62,795 nt of DNA from Actinoplanes nipponensis (GTDB lineage: Bacteria > Actinomycetota > Actinomycetes > Mycobacteriales > Micromonosporaceae): assembly GCF_016862275.1 (NCBI RefSeq), contig NZ_BOMQ01000102.1:1-62795 (forward strand). The letters run 5' to 3'. A program made the translations under genes and the position numbers. A model generated the notes under the pieces. The model ran no database searches and was not told the origin of the DNA. It saw nothing but the letters and a program-made list of their open reading frames with translations. Shown here piece by piece: positions 41,998 through 50,636 of this stretch (position 1 is the first letter of the stretch; each line of letters begins with the position of its first letter).

Positions 41998-43251
41998 GTG
42001 CCCACCACGCCGGTCGCCGCCGGTCCGGCGACGCCCGCACGGCCGGCGGTGTTCCACGGCTGGCGCATCGTCGCCGTCTTCGCGGTCACCCAGACCATCG
42101 GGTACGGCACCCTCTACTACGCCTTCGCCGTCCTGCTCCACCCGATCGCCCGGGACCTGGGCACCTCCCCCACCACGGTCACCGGCGCGCTGACCACCGC
42201 CGTGCTGACCTGGGCGGCCATGGCCGTCCCGGTCGGCCGGTGGCTCGACCGCCACGGCGGCCGCGCGGTGCTGACCCTCGGCGCGCTCGGCGGCGCCACC
42301 CTGCTGGTCGCCTGGTCCCGGGTCCACGCGGTGTGGCAGCTCTACGCCGTCTTCGCCGGCCTCGGCGTCACGATGGCGATGGCCCTGTACGAGCCGGCCA
42401 CCGCCGTGATCGTCTCCTGGTTCGATCCCGCCCGCCGGCCCCGGGCGCTGCTGACCATGGTCGTCGTCGCGGGGTTCGCCAGCACCGTCTTCATGCCGCT
42501 GACCGGCCTGCTCGAGGACCGCCTCGGCTGGCGCACCACCCTGCTGGTCCTCGCCGCCCTGTACGCCGCCGTCGCCGTGCCGCTGCACGCCCTCGTCGTC
42601 CGCCGCCCGCCGGCCCGGCCGTCCGCGGGCCCGCCGGCGACGCCGGCGCAGCGGCGCCGGCTGGTGCGCACGGCCCTGCGCGACAGCCGGTTCTGGTGCC
42701 TGGCCGTCGCCTTCGTCGCGCACGGCGCCGCCATGAGCACCATGACCGTGCACCTGGTGGGATTCCTGGTCAGCCGGGGCCACCCGGCGACCTTCGCCGC
42801 CACCGTGGCGGGGCTGCTCGGCCTGCTGTCGGTCACCGGCCGGCTGGTGCTCACCGCCGCCCAGCGACGCGTCCGCCTGCACCGGATCGTCGCCGCGGTG
42901 TTCGCCGTCCAGGCCACCGCCGCCCTGAGCATGCCCCTGCTGGCCGGCAGCCGGACCGGCGCGGTGCTCACGGTCACCGCGTTCGGGCTGGGCTTCGGCA
43001 TCGCCAGTCTCGCCACCCCCCAGTTGCTCGCCGAGCGGTACGGCACCACCGCCTACGCCGGCATCGCCGGCGCCCTGGCCACCCCGGTCACGCTCGTCAA
43101 GGCGGGCGCCCCGCTCGGCGCGGCCGCCCTGCTGGGCCTCACCGGTGGTTACACCCCGGTGCTGACCGTCGTGGGCGCCGCCAGCCTGACCGCCGCGGCC
43201 GGCATCCTCACCCGCGCCACGGCGCCACTGCCGGGCCACCATCCCGGCTGA
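41998..43251 (+). CDS. MFS transporter
   Basis: This 417-aa major facilitator has about 12 hydrophobic segments, with VGRWLDRHGGRAVLTLGAL as the loop 2-3 motif and GWRIVAVFAVTQTIGYGTLYYAF at the start, as in MFS members of arsenic and monocarboxylate-like clusters. GTG 41998 follows GATCGGAG. It is the third gene after ArsR2 and the acetyltransferase, so it likely exports the same toxic compound or its derivative. Confidence 0.88.
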   Translation: MPTTPVAAGPATPARPAVFHGWRIVAVFAVTQTIGYGTLYYAFAVLLHPIARDLGTSPTTVTGALTTAVLTWAAMAVPVGRWLDRHGGRAVLTLGALGGATLLVAWSRVHAVWQLYAVFAGLGVTMAMALYEPATAVIVSWFDPARRPRALLTMVVVAGFASTVFMPLTGLLEDRLGWRTTLLVLAALYAAVAVPLHALVVRRPPARPSAGPPATPAQRRRLVRTALRDSRFWCLAVAFVAHGAAMSTMTVHLVGFLVSRGHPATFAATVAGLLGLLSVTGRLVLTAAQRRVRLHRIVAAVFAVQATAALSMPLLAGSRTGAVLTVTAFGLGFGIASLATPQLLAERYGTTAYAGIAGALATPVTLVKAGAPLGAAALLGLTGGYTPVLTVVGAASLTAAAGILTRATAPLPGHHPG

Positions 43252-43375
43252 CCGCCGCGGACGGCACGCCGGCCCGCCCCACATCGCCGCCGGCCCGGCG
43301 GCCCGGCTGACTGCCGCGGAAGGCACGCCGACCCGGCCCCCGCACCGCCGCCGGCCCGGCGGCCCGGCTGACCGC
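43246..43375. repeat. Imperfect tandem repeat, two copies of about 60 bp plus a partial third
   Basis: Units start at 43,246, 43,305 and 43,366, each with GGCTGAC(C/T)G. The first two also share GGCACGCCG and end with GCCGCCGGCCCGGCGGCC, which can fold into a hairpin. The MFS stop codon lies in the first unit. The repeat separates convergent genes and may act as a doubled terminator. Confidence 0.8.
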
Positions 43376-43381
43376 GACGGC

Positions 43382-43669
43382 TCAGCAGCCGCAGCCCGCG
43401 CTGCCGCATGCGCAGCCCGTCCCCGCGACGCGCGAGGCGGCCCGGCGCCGGGCGGCCCACCACGTGCCCAGCGCGACCACCGCCAGCCCGGCGGCCACCG
43501 CGAGCAGGGTCTGCTGCGCCAGCGCGGCGCCGGCGCCGGTGAGCACGCCGGCCGCGATGAGCAGCGGCAGGGCGCAGCAGGCGGCACACGCGAGCGCGGC
43601 CAGGCCGCCGGCGACCTTGCTGCGGCGCGGCGGCGCGGTCCGGGCCGGGAGCGGGACGATCGGGTTCAT
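43382..43669 (-). CDS. Small Cys-rich membrane protein of the MerR operon
   Basis: This 95-aa protein has two hydrophobic helices: AALACAACCALPLLIAAGVLTG (with a Cys pair like those of MerT/MerF mercury transporters) and LLAVAAGLAVVALGTWWA. The tail is cysteine-rich (GCACGSAGCGC). Its ATG overlaps the MerR stop. By analogy with MerF/MerT it may bind and move Hg(II) or another soft metal across the membrane; this is inferred from Cys placement and operon. Confidence 0.78.
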   Translation of the reverse strand: MNPIVPLPARTAPPRRSKVAGGLAALACAACCALPLLIAAGVLTGAGAALAQQTLLAVAAGLAVVALGTWWAARRRAASRVAGTGCACGSAGCGC

Positions 43670-44118
43670 GCGGGGTCTCCCCAGGGTCGTGGCGCGGAGC
43701 CGATGGTCAGGTACGGGAGCGGGCAGTCGGCGCAGGTGCAGTTGGTGAGGCTGTCGCAGCGGGCGTCGACCACCTCGGCGAGCGTGGCGCGGATCGCCGT
43801 CAGGTCGGCGATCTTCCGGTCGATCTCGGTGATCTTGTCGACGGCGCGCTGCCGCAGGTCCGGCGGCGGGTGCCGGCGGCTACCGGCAGCCAGCAACTCG
43901 GCGACCTCGTCGAGGGTGAAGCCGAGCCGCTGCGCCGCCTTGATGACCGCGAGCAGGGCGACCGTGCCGGGCGGGTAGAGGCGGTGCCCGCCGTTCGACC
44001 GGCCCGGCGCCGCGAGCAGGCCGCGACGCTCGTAGTAGCGCAGGGTCTGGATGTTGACGCCGGCCCGTTCGGCGACCTCGCCGGTGCGCAGGCCGTCCCG
44101 CACGCCGCCGCCGGTCAC
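43666..44118 (-). CDS. MerR-family metal-responsive regulator
   Basis: This 150-aa regulator shows the MerR HTH (TGEVAERAGVNIQTLRYYERRGLL, as the first 40 residues), a wing GHRLYPPGTVALL, a long dimerisation helix and a C-terminal cysteine loop RCDSLTNCTCADCPLPYL. The number of Cys resembles Hg/Cd/Pb sensors of this family. GTG 44118 overlaps the stop of the gene upstream. It should distort the 19-bp-spacer promoter at 44,508-44,538 to switch on the three-gene operon. Confidence 0.92.
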   Translation of the reverse strand: MTGGGVRDGLRTGEVAERAGVNIQTLRYYERRGLLAAPGRSNGGHRLYPPGTVALLAVIKAAQRLGFTLDEVAELLAAGSRRHPPPDLRQRAVDKITEIDRKIADLTAIRATLAEVVDARCDSLTNCTCADCPLPYLTIGSAPRPWGDPA

Positions 44119-44462
44119 GGCCTCGCCCCGGCGGACAGCTCACTGGCCCGCCCGACCAGGGCGGCGAGCACGTCGGCGTGCGCGGCCGGCACCTCGATGT
44201 CGAGGATCACCGCCTCGCCGCCGGTCGCCGCCCGCGCGGTGGCGGTGAAGCGGAAGAACGAGCAGCACGCGGTCTCCCGCGCGGCCAGATCCCGCACCCG
44301 GGCGGCCAGCCCGGCCCGACCGGCCAGGTGCAACCGGGCGCGGGTCGCGCCGGCCCGGTCCACCTGCCGGACGGCGGTGGCGAACAGGTCGTCGAACTCC
44401 GCCAGCCGCAACGGCTGGTCCGCCGTCGGCAGCGTGCAGGCGTCCGGTGCCGGGAACGACAT
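44115..44462 (-). CDS. Conserved hypothetical protein of the MerR operon
   Basis: This 115-aa soluble protein contains CTLPTADQPLRLAEFD at the start and a central ARETACCSFFRF with a Cys pair. Similar proteins are found next to merR genes in actinobacteria, but I know no function; the Cys pair may bind metal. ATG 44462 is chosen because a GGAGG site (AAGGAGGCCAGCC) precedes it; longer frames lack this. Confidence 0.82.
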   Translation of the reverse strand: MSFPAPDACTLPTADQPLRLAEFDDLFATAVRQVDRAGATRARLHLAGRAGLAARVRDLAARETACCSFFRFTATARAATGGEAVILDIEVPAAHADVLAALVGRASELSAGARP

Positions 44463-44507
44463 GGCTGGCCTCCTTCGGAACGGGCGCCGTCGGCGCCGTC
44501 CGCTCGA

Positions 44508-44538
44508 CGATAAGCCTGTACCTGGGTACCGGATGCAA
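44508..44538 (-). promoter_or_regulatory. MerR-type promoter/operator with 19-bp spacer
   Basis: Read leftward, -35 TTGCAT (44,538-44,533) and -10 TTATCG (44,513-44,508) are separated by exactly 19 bp. The spacer holds the dyad CCGGTACC-CA-GGTACAGG. The long spacer plus central dyad is the hallmark of promoters activated by MerR-family unwinding. It lies 46 bp before the first gene of the operon. Confidence 0.85.
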
Positions 44539-44564
44539 CCCCGCGCCCGTGGCACAATCTGCCG

Positions 44565-47500
44565 GTGCGGATCGGGCTGCTCGGATCGTTCGAGGTACGC
44601 GGAAACGACGGCGCCGTCGCCGACGTGCCGGGCGCCCGGCTGCGCGGACTGCTGGCCGCCCTCGCGCTCGAGGCCGGCCACGTGGTCCCGAAGTCCGCGC
44701 TCATCGACTGGATCTGGGGTGGACAACCGCCCGCCGACGCGACCAACGCCCTGCACCGCCTCGTTTCCCGGCTGCGCAAGGTGGTGCCGGAGGGAGCCGT
44801 CGAGGGGCAGCCGGACGGCTACCGGCTGACCGTGGCGCCCGACGCCGTCGACGCCGTACGGTTCGAACGCCTCGTGACCGCGGCCCGGGTCCGCGACGAC
44901 GCCCCCCGGCGCGCCGAACTGCTGCGCGAGGCCCTGGCCCTGTGGCGCGGCGCCGCCCTGCAGGACGTCGGCCTGGCGGACAGCCCGGCGGTGGGTGCGG
45001 CGGTGGCCCGGCTCGAGCGGTTACGCCTGACCGCCCTGGAGGACCGCCTCGACGCGGAGGCCGCCGTCCGCCCCGGCCCGGAGCTGATCGCCGAGCTCAC
45101 CGACCTGGTGGCCGCGCACCCGGTGCGGGAACGCCTCGCCGCGGCGCTGATGCGGGCCCTGGCCGCGGCCGATCGGGCCAGCGAGGCGCTGCTGGTCTAC
45201 CAGCGCACCCGCGAGGCCCTGGCCGACGCGCTGGGCGCCGACCCCTCCCCCGAGCTGTCCGCCCTGCACGTCGCCCTGCTGCGCGGCGACGCCGGGCGCC
45301 GGGAGCGGGAGCGGGAGCGGCGGACCAACCTGCGGGCCGAGCTGACCAGCTTCGTCGGCGGCGAGGACATCACCGCGGTCGGCGACCTCGTCGCCGGGCA
45401 CCGGCTCACCACCCTGATCGGGCCCGGCGGCTCGGGCAAGACCAGGCTGGCCTGCGAGACCGGGCGCGCGCTGCTGGCCGAGCTGCCCGACGGCGCCTGG
45501 CTGGTGGAGCTGGCCGCCATCGGCGCCGACGGTGACGTGGCGCAGGCGACGCTCGCCGGGCTGGGGCTGCGCGACGCGCTGCTCGGCGGGGCGCCCGACG
45601 CGGATCCGGCCGACCGGCTCGTCGCCGCCATCCGCGACCGGGAGGCGCTGCTGATCCTGGACAACTGCGAGCACGTCGTCGAGGCGGCGGCGGCCTTCGC
45701 CCACCGGCTGCTCGGGGAGTGCCGGCGGCTGCGGATCCTGGCCACCAGCCGCGAGCCGCTGGGCATCACCGGCGAGGCGTTGTGGCTGGTCGAGCCGCTG
45801 GGCCTGCCGGAGCGCGACGCCGACCCGGGCGAGATCAAGTCCTCCCCGGCCGTCCAGCTGCTGCGCGACCGGGCCGGCGCGGTCCGCCCCGACCTCGCGA
45901 TCGACGCGGCCACGCTGTCCACCATGGCGCGCGTCTGCCGGGCGCTGGACGGGATGCCGCTGGCGATCGAGCTGGCCGCGGCCCGGTTCCGCACCATGTC
46001 CCTCGATCAGCTCGCCGACCGCCTCGACGACCGGTTCCGCCTGCTGACCAACGGCAGCCGCACCGCGTTGCCGCGGCACCGCACGCTGCGCGCGGTCATC
46101 GACTGGAGCTGGGAGCTGCTCACCGACGCCGAGCGGACGGTGCTGCGCCGGCTCTCGGTGTTCTCCGGCGGGGCGAGCCTGGAGGCGGCCGAGCGGGTCT
46201 GCGCCGGCAGCGGCGTCGCGCCGGAGCAGGTGCTCGAGGTGCTCACCTCGCTGGCCGAGAAGTCGCTGCTGCTCACCCGGGGCGGCGGCGCGCCGCGCTA
46301 CCGGATGCTGGGCACGATCAGGGAGTACGCCGGGAACCGGCTCGCCGAGGCCGGGGAGTCGGAGCGGGCCCGCCGGGCGCATCTGGATCACTTCACCGGG
46401 CTGGCCGAGACCGCGGAGCCGCAGCTGCGCCGGGCCGAACAGCTGGTCTGGCTGGCCACGCTGCGGGCGGAGCACGACAACATCGGCGCCGCGATGCGGG
46501 GCGCGCTCGCGGCCGGCGAGGCGCCCGCGGCGATGCGCCTGGCCGCGGCGGCCGGCTGGTACTGGTGGCTGGGCGGGCACAAGGCCGAGGGCCTCGAGCT
46601 GATCACGGCGGCGACCGCGCTGCCCGGCGCGGCGGCCGACGACATCCGGGCCACCGTGTACGCCTTCGTGGTGCTCTTCCTGACCTCCGGCCGGGGCGAT
46701 GAACGCGACGCCGGCGAGTGGATCGAGAAGGCGTACCGGTTCCACCGGCGCAGCCGGCCCGGCCACCCGCTGATGAGCTTTGTCGCCCCGCTGGAACGGG
46801 TCCTGCGGGAGCCGGCGGCGTTCAAGACCGCCTTCGAGCCGCTGCTGGACGACGACGATCCCTGGGTCCGCGCCCAGACCCGGCTGCTACTCGGCAAGAC
46901 ACTGATCAACGCGGGCCACGGCGGCCGGGACGCCGACGCGGACGTGGAGCGGGCGCTGGCCGAGTTCCGGGCGCTCGGCGAGCGGCTGGGAACCTCGTTC
47001 GCCCTGACCGAGCTGGCCGACCGCATCGCCATGCGCGGCCGGCTGGCCGCCGCCTGCGCGCACTACGAGGAGGCGATCGCGATCCTCACCGAGGTCGGCG
47101 CGGTCGAGGACGTCATCGTCCTGCGGTCGCGGCTGGCGCAGCTCTGCTGGATGCGGGGCGACCGGACGGGCGGCGCGGCGGCGATCGCCGAGGCGCAGCG
47201 GCTCGCGGAACGGGTCACCTGGCCGGACGCGCTGGCCGAGCTCGCCCTGGCGCGGGCGGAGCTGGCCCGCTGGGCCGGCGACCCCGGCCAGGCCCGCCGG
47301 CAGCTCGGCGTCGCGACCACCCTGCTGGGCGGCGGCGCCGAACGGCCGCACACCCGAGCGACGATCCGGACCCTGCTCGGCTACCTGGCCGAAGACCCGG
47401 GCGCGGCCCGCGAGCACCACGCCGCGGCCTTTGCCGCGGCCGTCGAGAGCGGATTCCCCCTGCTGGTCGCGCAGGTGCTGGTGGGGGCCGCGGACCTGGC

Positions 47501-47708
47501 CCTGCGCCGGGGGCAGGACGAGCAGGCCGCGCGGCTGCTCGCGGCGAGCGACGGCGTCCGCGGGTTGCCGGCCCGTTCCCACCCGGATGTGGCCCGGGTC
47601 GAGCGGGACGCGCGGCGCCGCCTCGGCGACGCGCGGTTCGCCGAGGCGGCCCGGGACGGCGCCCGGACGAGCTGGGATCAGCTGATCGCGGTCACGCTCG
47701 CTTCCTGA
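44565..47708 (+). CDS. AfsR/SARP-type regulator with BTAD, NB-ARC and TPR-like domains
   Basis: This 1047-aa regulator has an OmpR-like winged helix (about 1-90: GQPPADATNALHRLVSRLRKV), a BTAD domain (about 95-240), a STAND ATPase with P-loop GPGGSGKTRLA (near 290), Walker B LLILDNCEHVVEAA (near 365) and ATSREPLGI. A long helical/TPR C-terminal half follows. GTG 44565 is the start. Such proteins activate secondary metabolite operons or central regulators. It is divergent from the MerR operon and not linked to a biosynthetic cluster here. The last 17 bp overlap the end of the convergent ABC permease gene. Confidence 0.93.
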   Translation: MRIGLLGSFEVRGNDGAVADVPGARLRGLLAALALEAGHVVPKSALIDWIWGGQPPADATNALHRLVSRLRKVVPEGAVEGQPDGYRLTVAPDAVDAVRFERLVTAARVRDDAPRRAELLREALALWRGAALQDVGLADSPAVGAAVARLERLRLTALEDRLDAEAAVRPGPELIAELTDLVAAHPVRERLAAALMRALAAADRASEALLVYQRTREALADALGADPSPELSALHVALLRGDAGRRERERERRTNLRAELTSFVGGEDITAVGDLVAGHRLTTLIGPGGSGKTRLACETGRALLAELPDGAWLVELAAIGADGDVAQATLAGLGLRDALLGGAPDADPADRLVAAIRDREALLILDNCEHVVEAAAAFAHRLLGECRRLRILATSREPLGITGEALWLVEPLGLPERDADPGEIKSSPAVQLLRDRAGAVRPDLAIDAATLSTMARVCRALDGMPLAIELAAARFRTMSLDQLADRLDDRFRLLTNGSRTALPRHRTLRAVIDWSWELLTDAERTVLRRLSVFSGGASLEAAERVCAGSGVAPEQVLEVLTSLAEKSLLLTRGGGAPRYRMLGTIREYAGNRLAEAGESERARRAHLDHFTGLAETAEPQLRRAEQLVWLATLRAEHDNIGAAMRGALAAGEAPAAMRLAAAAGWYWWLGGHKAEGLELITAATALPGAAADDIRATVYAFVVLFLTSGRGDERDAGEWIEKAYRFHRRSRPGHPLMSFVAPLERVLREPAAFKTAFEPLLDDDDPWVRAQTRLLLGKTLINAGHGGRDADADVERALAEFRALGERLGTSFALTELADRIAMRGRLAAACAHYEEAIAILTEVGAVEDVIVLRSRLAQLCWMRGDRTGGAAAIAEAQRLAERVTWPDALAELALARAELARWAGDPGQARRQLGVATTLLGGGAERPHTRATIRTLLGYLAEDPGAAREHHAAAFAAAVESGFPLLVAQVLVGAADLALRRGQDEQAARLLAASDGVRGLPARSHPDVARVERDARRRLGDARFAEAARDGARTSWDQLIAVTLAS

Positions 47709-48453
47709 AGGAGGCGAGCGCCCACCCGTAGCCGACCAGGGCGATCCCGGCGCACCACGCGACCGCGGTGATCGCGTCGCCGGCCGACGGGGCGCCGGCC
47801 AGCAGCCCGCGCAGGGTCTCGATGATCGGGGTGAAGGGCTGGTACTCGGCGAACTGCCGGACGCCGGGCCCCATCTTCTCGGCCGGCACGATCGCGCTGC
47901 TGAAGAACGGCAGCATGATCAGCGGCACGGTGGCCATGCCCGCCCCCTCCGGGGTCTTGGCGGCCAGGCCCAGGGCGACCGTGAGCCAGCCGGTGGCGAG
48001 CGCGGTGAGCAGCACGAGGCCGAGCACGCCGAGCCAGTCGAGCGGCCCCGCGGGCGAGCGGAAGCCCAGCAGCAGGGCCGTCGCGACGACGGCCGCCACG
48101 GCGATCAGGTTGGTGACGACGGTGGTGGCCACGTACCCGTTCAGCAGCGCGCCGCGGGAGACGTCCATGACCTTGAAGCGGTTGATGATGCCCTTGGTCA
48201 TGTCGGAGTTCACGGCCGTCGAGGTGGCGCTCAGCCCGTAACAGATGGCCAGCAGGATCATCCCGGGGGTGGCGTAGTCGACGTACTTCTCCCCGACGTC
48301 GAAGGCGCCGCCGAGCAGGTACACGAACATCAGCATGATGACGATCGGGAACAGGACCGCGTTGAACACCGAGGTCGGGTTCCGGACGGTGTGCCGGAAG
48401 TTGCGGCGCAGCATGATCGCCGCGTCGCCCAGCGGGGTGGCAGGGGTGGTCAT
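47692..48453 (-). CDS. DrrB-like ABC-2 permease
   Basis: This 253-aa permease has six hydrophobic segments and the ABC-2 pattern LRRNFRHTVRNPTSVFNAVLFPIVIMLMFVYLLGG at the N-terminus, with AEYQPFTPIIETLRGLL near the end. ATG 48453 overlaps the ATPase stop (ATGA), forming a standard DrrAB-type exporter pair for drugs or lipids. Substrate unknown. Confidence 0.93.
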   Translation of the reverse strand: MTTPATPLGDAAIMLRRNFRHTVRNPTSVFNAVLFPIVIMLMFVYLLGGAFDVGEKYVDYATPGMILLAICYGLSATSTAVNSDMTKGIINRFKVMDVSRGALLNGYVATTVVTNLIAVAAVVATALLLGFRSPAGPLDWLGVLGLVLLTALATGWLTVALGLAAKTPEGAGMATVPLIMLPFFSSAIVPAEKMGPGVRQFAEYQPFTPIIETLRGLLAGAPSAGDAITAVAWCAGIALVGYGWALASFRKRA

Positions 48454-49394
48454 GGCGCCGGTACCTCCGTGCTCGGGTGGCTGGTCAGGGCGAGGAAGAC
48501 GTCATCGAGGTCGGGGGTGTGCACGGAGAACTCCGCGGCGTGGATCGCCTGGTCGTGCAGCCGGTTCAGCAGGACCCGCACCGGTTCCGTCCCGCCGTCG
48601 CCGGGCACCTTCAGGCTCAGCTCCTCGTCGTCGCGGGTGGCGCCGGCCAGGATCCGCGCGGCCGCGTCGAGGTCGCCGGGGTCGGCGAACCGCAGCCGGA
48701 CGTGACCGCCGGGGATGCGGCGCTTGAGCTCGTCGGGGGTGCCCTGGGCGACCAGCTTGCCGTGGTCGAGGACCGCGATCCGGTCGGCCAGTTGGTCGGC
48801 CTCCTCGAGGTACTGGGTGGTCAGGAAGACGGTCACGCCGCCGGCCACCAGGTCCCGGATGATGGCCCACATGGTGCGGCGGCTGCGCGGGTCCAGGCCG
48901 GTCGTGGGCTCGTCCAGGAAGATGATCCGCGGGTCGCCGACGAGCGTCATGGCCAGGTCCAGCTTGCGGCGCATGCCGCCGGACCAGGTGGCCACCCGCC
49001 GCTGCGCCGACTCCGCCAGCTCGAAGCGTTCCAGCAGCTCGGCGATGATCCGCCGGCCCGGTCCGGCGCCCACCCGGTGGAGATCCACCATCAGCTGGAG
49101 GTTCTCCCGCCCGGTCAGCAGCTCGTCCACCGCGGCGAACTGGCCGGTGACCCCGATCGCCGCGCGCACCGCCTTGGCCTCGGAGGCGACGTCGTGCCCG
49201 GCGACGCGTACCGTCCCGCCGTCCGCCCTCATCAACGTGGTCAGCACGTTGACCGCTGTGGTCTTGCCCGCACCGTTCGGCCCGAGCAGGGAGAAGACCG
49301 TGCCGGCGGGCACGGTCAGGTCGATGCCGTCGAGCACGGTCCGGTCCCCGAAGGCCTTGCGCAGCCCGGAGACCTCAATCGCTGTCGTTCTCAT
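48450..49394 (-). CDS. DrrA-like ABC ATPase
   Basis: This 314-aa ATPase has Walker A GPNGAGKTT, signature WSGGMRRKLDLA, Walker B IIFLDEPTTGLDP and FLTTQYLEEADQL, then the DrrA C-terminal domain. I chose ATG 49394 (MRTTAIEVSGLRKAFG), where homology begins, rather than the in-frame start at 49475. It pairs with the permease that follows. Confidence 0.94.
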   Translation of the reverse strand: MRTTAIEVSGLRKAFGDRTVLDGIDLTVPAGTVFSLLGPNGAGKTTAVNVLTTLMRADGGTVRVAGHDVASEAKAVRAAIGVTGQFAAVDELLTGRENLQLMVDLHRVGAGPGRRIIAELLERFELAESAQRRVATWSGGMRRKLDLAMTLVGDPRIIFLDEPTTGLDPRSRRTMWAIIRDLVAGGVTVFLTTQYLEEADQLADRIAVLDHGKLVAQGTPDELKRRIPGGHVRLRFADPGDLDAAARILAGATRDDEELSLKVPGDGGTEPVRVLLNRLHDQAIHAAEFSVHTPDLDDVFLALTSHPSTEVPAP

Positions 49395-49502
49395 GCCACC
49401 ACGATCGGCGGCCGGCCTGTCACCCCTCCGCCATGGCGCTGACACGACCCCGGACACGGCGTCCGCCCGTGTCACGCCGGGGCCGCCCGCGGGCTGGTGC
49501 GG

Positions 49503-50636
49503 TCAGGGTCGCGGCCGGCCGGCGCCGCGGGCCACGCCGAACCAGCCGCGCCGGAGCAGCCAGCTGACCTCGCGGGCGAACCAGTTCCGGGCCCGCAGCA
49601 GGAGCAGGATGAACGGCAGCGACGTCGCCGGCATGGCGAACACCTTGAGCCCGCCCGAGCCGCCGGGGTCCGGGTCGACGGCGAACAGCAGCGCGGCGAC
49701 CGCCGTGGCGACCAGCCGCAGCACGGCCACGGCGAAGGTGGGACGGCGCAGGTGCTGCCGGATCAGCGTCAGGGTCGGCCGGGACAGCGCCCGCAGCCGC
49801 CACCGCAGGAACGCCGCGGCGCACCCGATGCCGCCGACGGCCGTCGCCACGCCGGCCGCGGAGCCGGCCGGGCCGTCGACGCCCAGCCGCAGCAGGCTGG
49901 TGGCCACCGACGCGATCACCAGCAGCAGGCTCGCCACGTCGGTGACCAGCCACAGCGCTCCGCGGGCGCTGCGGGTCGCGACGCGGAGGACCGTGGCGTC
50001 GGCCGGCTCGGCGGCCAGGACGGCGGCCAGGGCCGGCGCCGCGCTCAGCGCCCGCCCCCGCCCGGCGTCCAGCTCCGCCAGCGAGTACAACGCGACGGCA
50101 TCGTCGGGGGCCAGGGCCAGGGCCCGCTCGTACGCCTCCCGGGCCGCGTCGAAGCGGGCCGTCCGCCGCAGCGCGTCACCCTCCGCCACGTGGACCATCG
50201 GGTCGTCCGGGGCGAGGCGCCGGGCCCGCTGGGCGGCCTCCAGGGCGGCGACGATGTTGCCGGTCCCGCCCGCCTCCAGCAGCGCGTAGGCCAGGATCAG
50301 CTCGCCGTGCTGATCGACCGGCGCCAGATCCCGGGCGGCCCGGGCGGCTTGGATCGCCTCCCCGGCCCGCCCGCTGCGCAACAGCGCCGCGGCGGCCTGC
50401 CGGTGGGCCACGGCCAGCTCCGGAGCCACGGCCAGGGCCCGGTTGGCCGCCGCCAGCGCGTCGTCGTAGCGGCCGGCGGCCTGCCGGCAGGCGGCGAGGA
50501 GCACGAGCGCGGTGACGTCGTCCGGGTCGTCGACCAGCTTCCGCTCGGCCATCCGGGCGGCGTCGTCCGGCCGCCCTGCGGCCAGCAGGTGGTGGATCCG
50601 GGCGTCGAGGTCGTCCGCCGGTCCGGCCGCGGTCAC
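49503..50636 (-). CDS. TPR protein with C-terminal membrane segments
   Basis: This 377-aa protein has tetratricopeptide repeats over about 1-210 (for example DDALAAANRALAVAPELAVAHRQ and DAAREAYERALALAPDDAVALYSLAEL) and hydrophobic segments in the C-terminal part (SLLLVIASVATSLL, LVATAVAALLFAV, SLPFILLLL). GTG 50636 overlaps the AAA+ ATPase stop (GTGA), so the two are coupled; the TPR part may scaffold or present substrates for the ATPase at the membrane. Function unknown. Confidence 0.85.
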   Translation of the reverse strand: MTAAGPADDLDARIHHLLAAGRPDDAARMAERKLVDDPDDVTALVLLAACRQAAGRYDDALAAANRALAVAPELAVAHRQAAAALLRSGRAGEAIQAARAARDLAPVDQHGELILAYALLEAGGTGNIVAALEAAQRARRLAPDDPMVHVAEGDALRRTARFDAAREAYERALALAPDDAVALYSLAELDAGRGRALSAAPALAAVLAAEPADATVLRVATRSARGALWLVTDVASLLLVIASVATSLLRLGVDGPAGSAAGVATAVGGIGCAAAFLRWRLRALSRPTLTLIRQHLRRPTFAVAVLRLVATAVAALLFAVDPDPGGSGGLKVFAMPATSLPFILLLLRARNWFAREVSWLLRRGWFGVARGAGRPRP

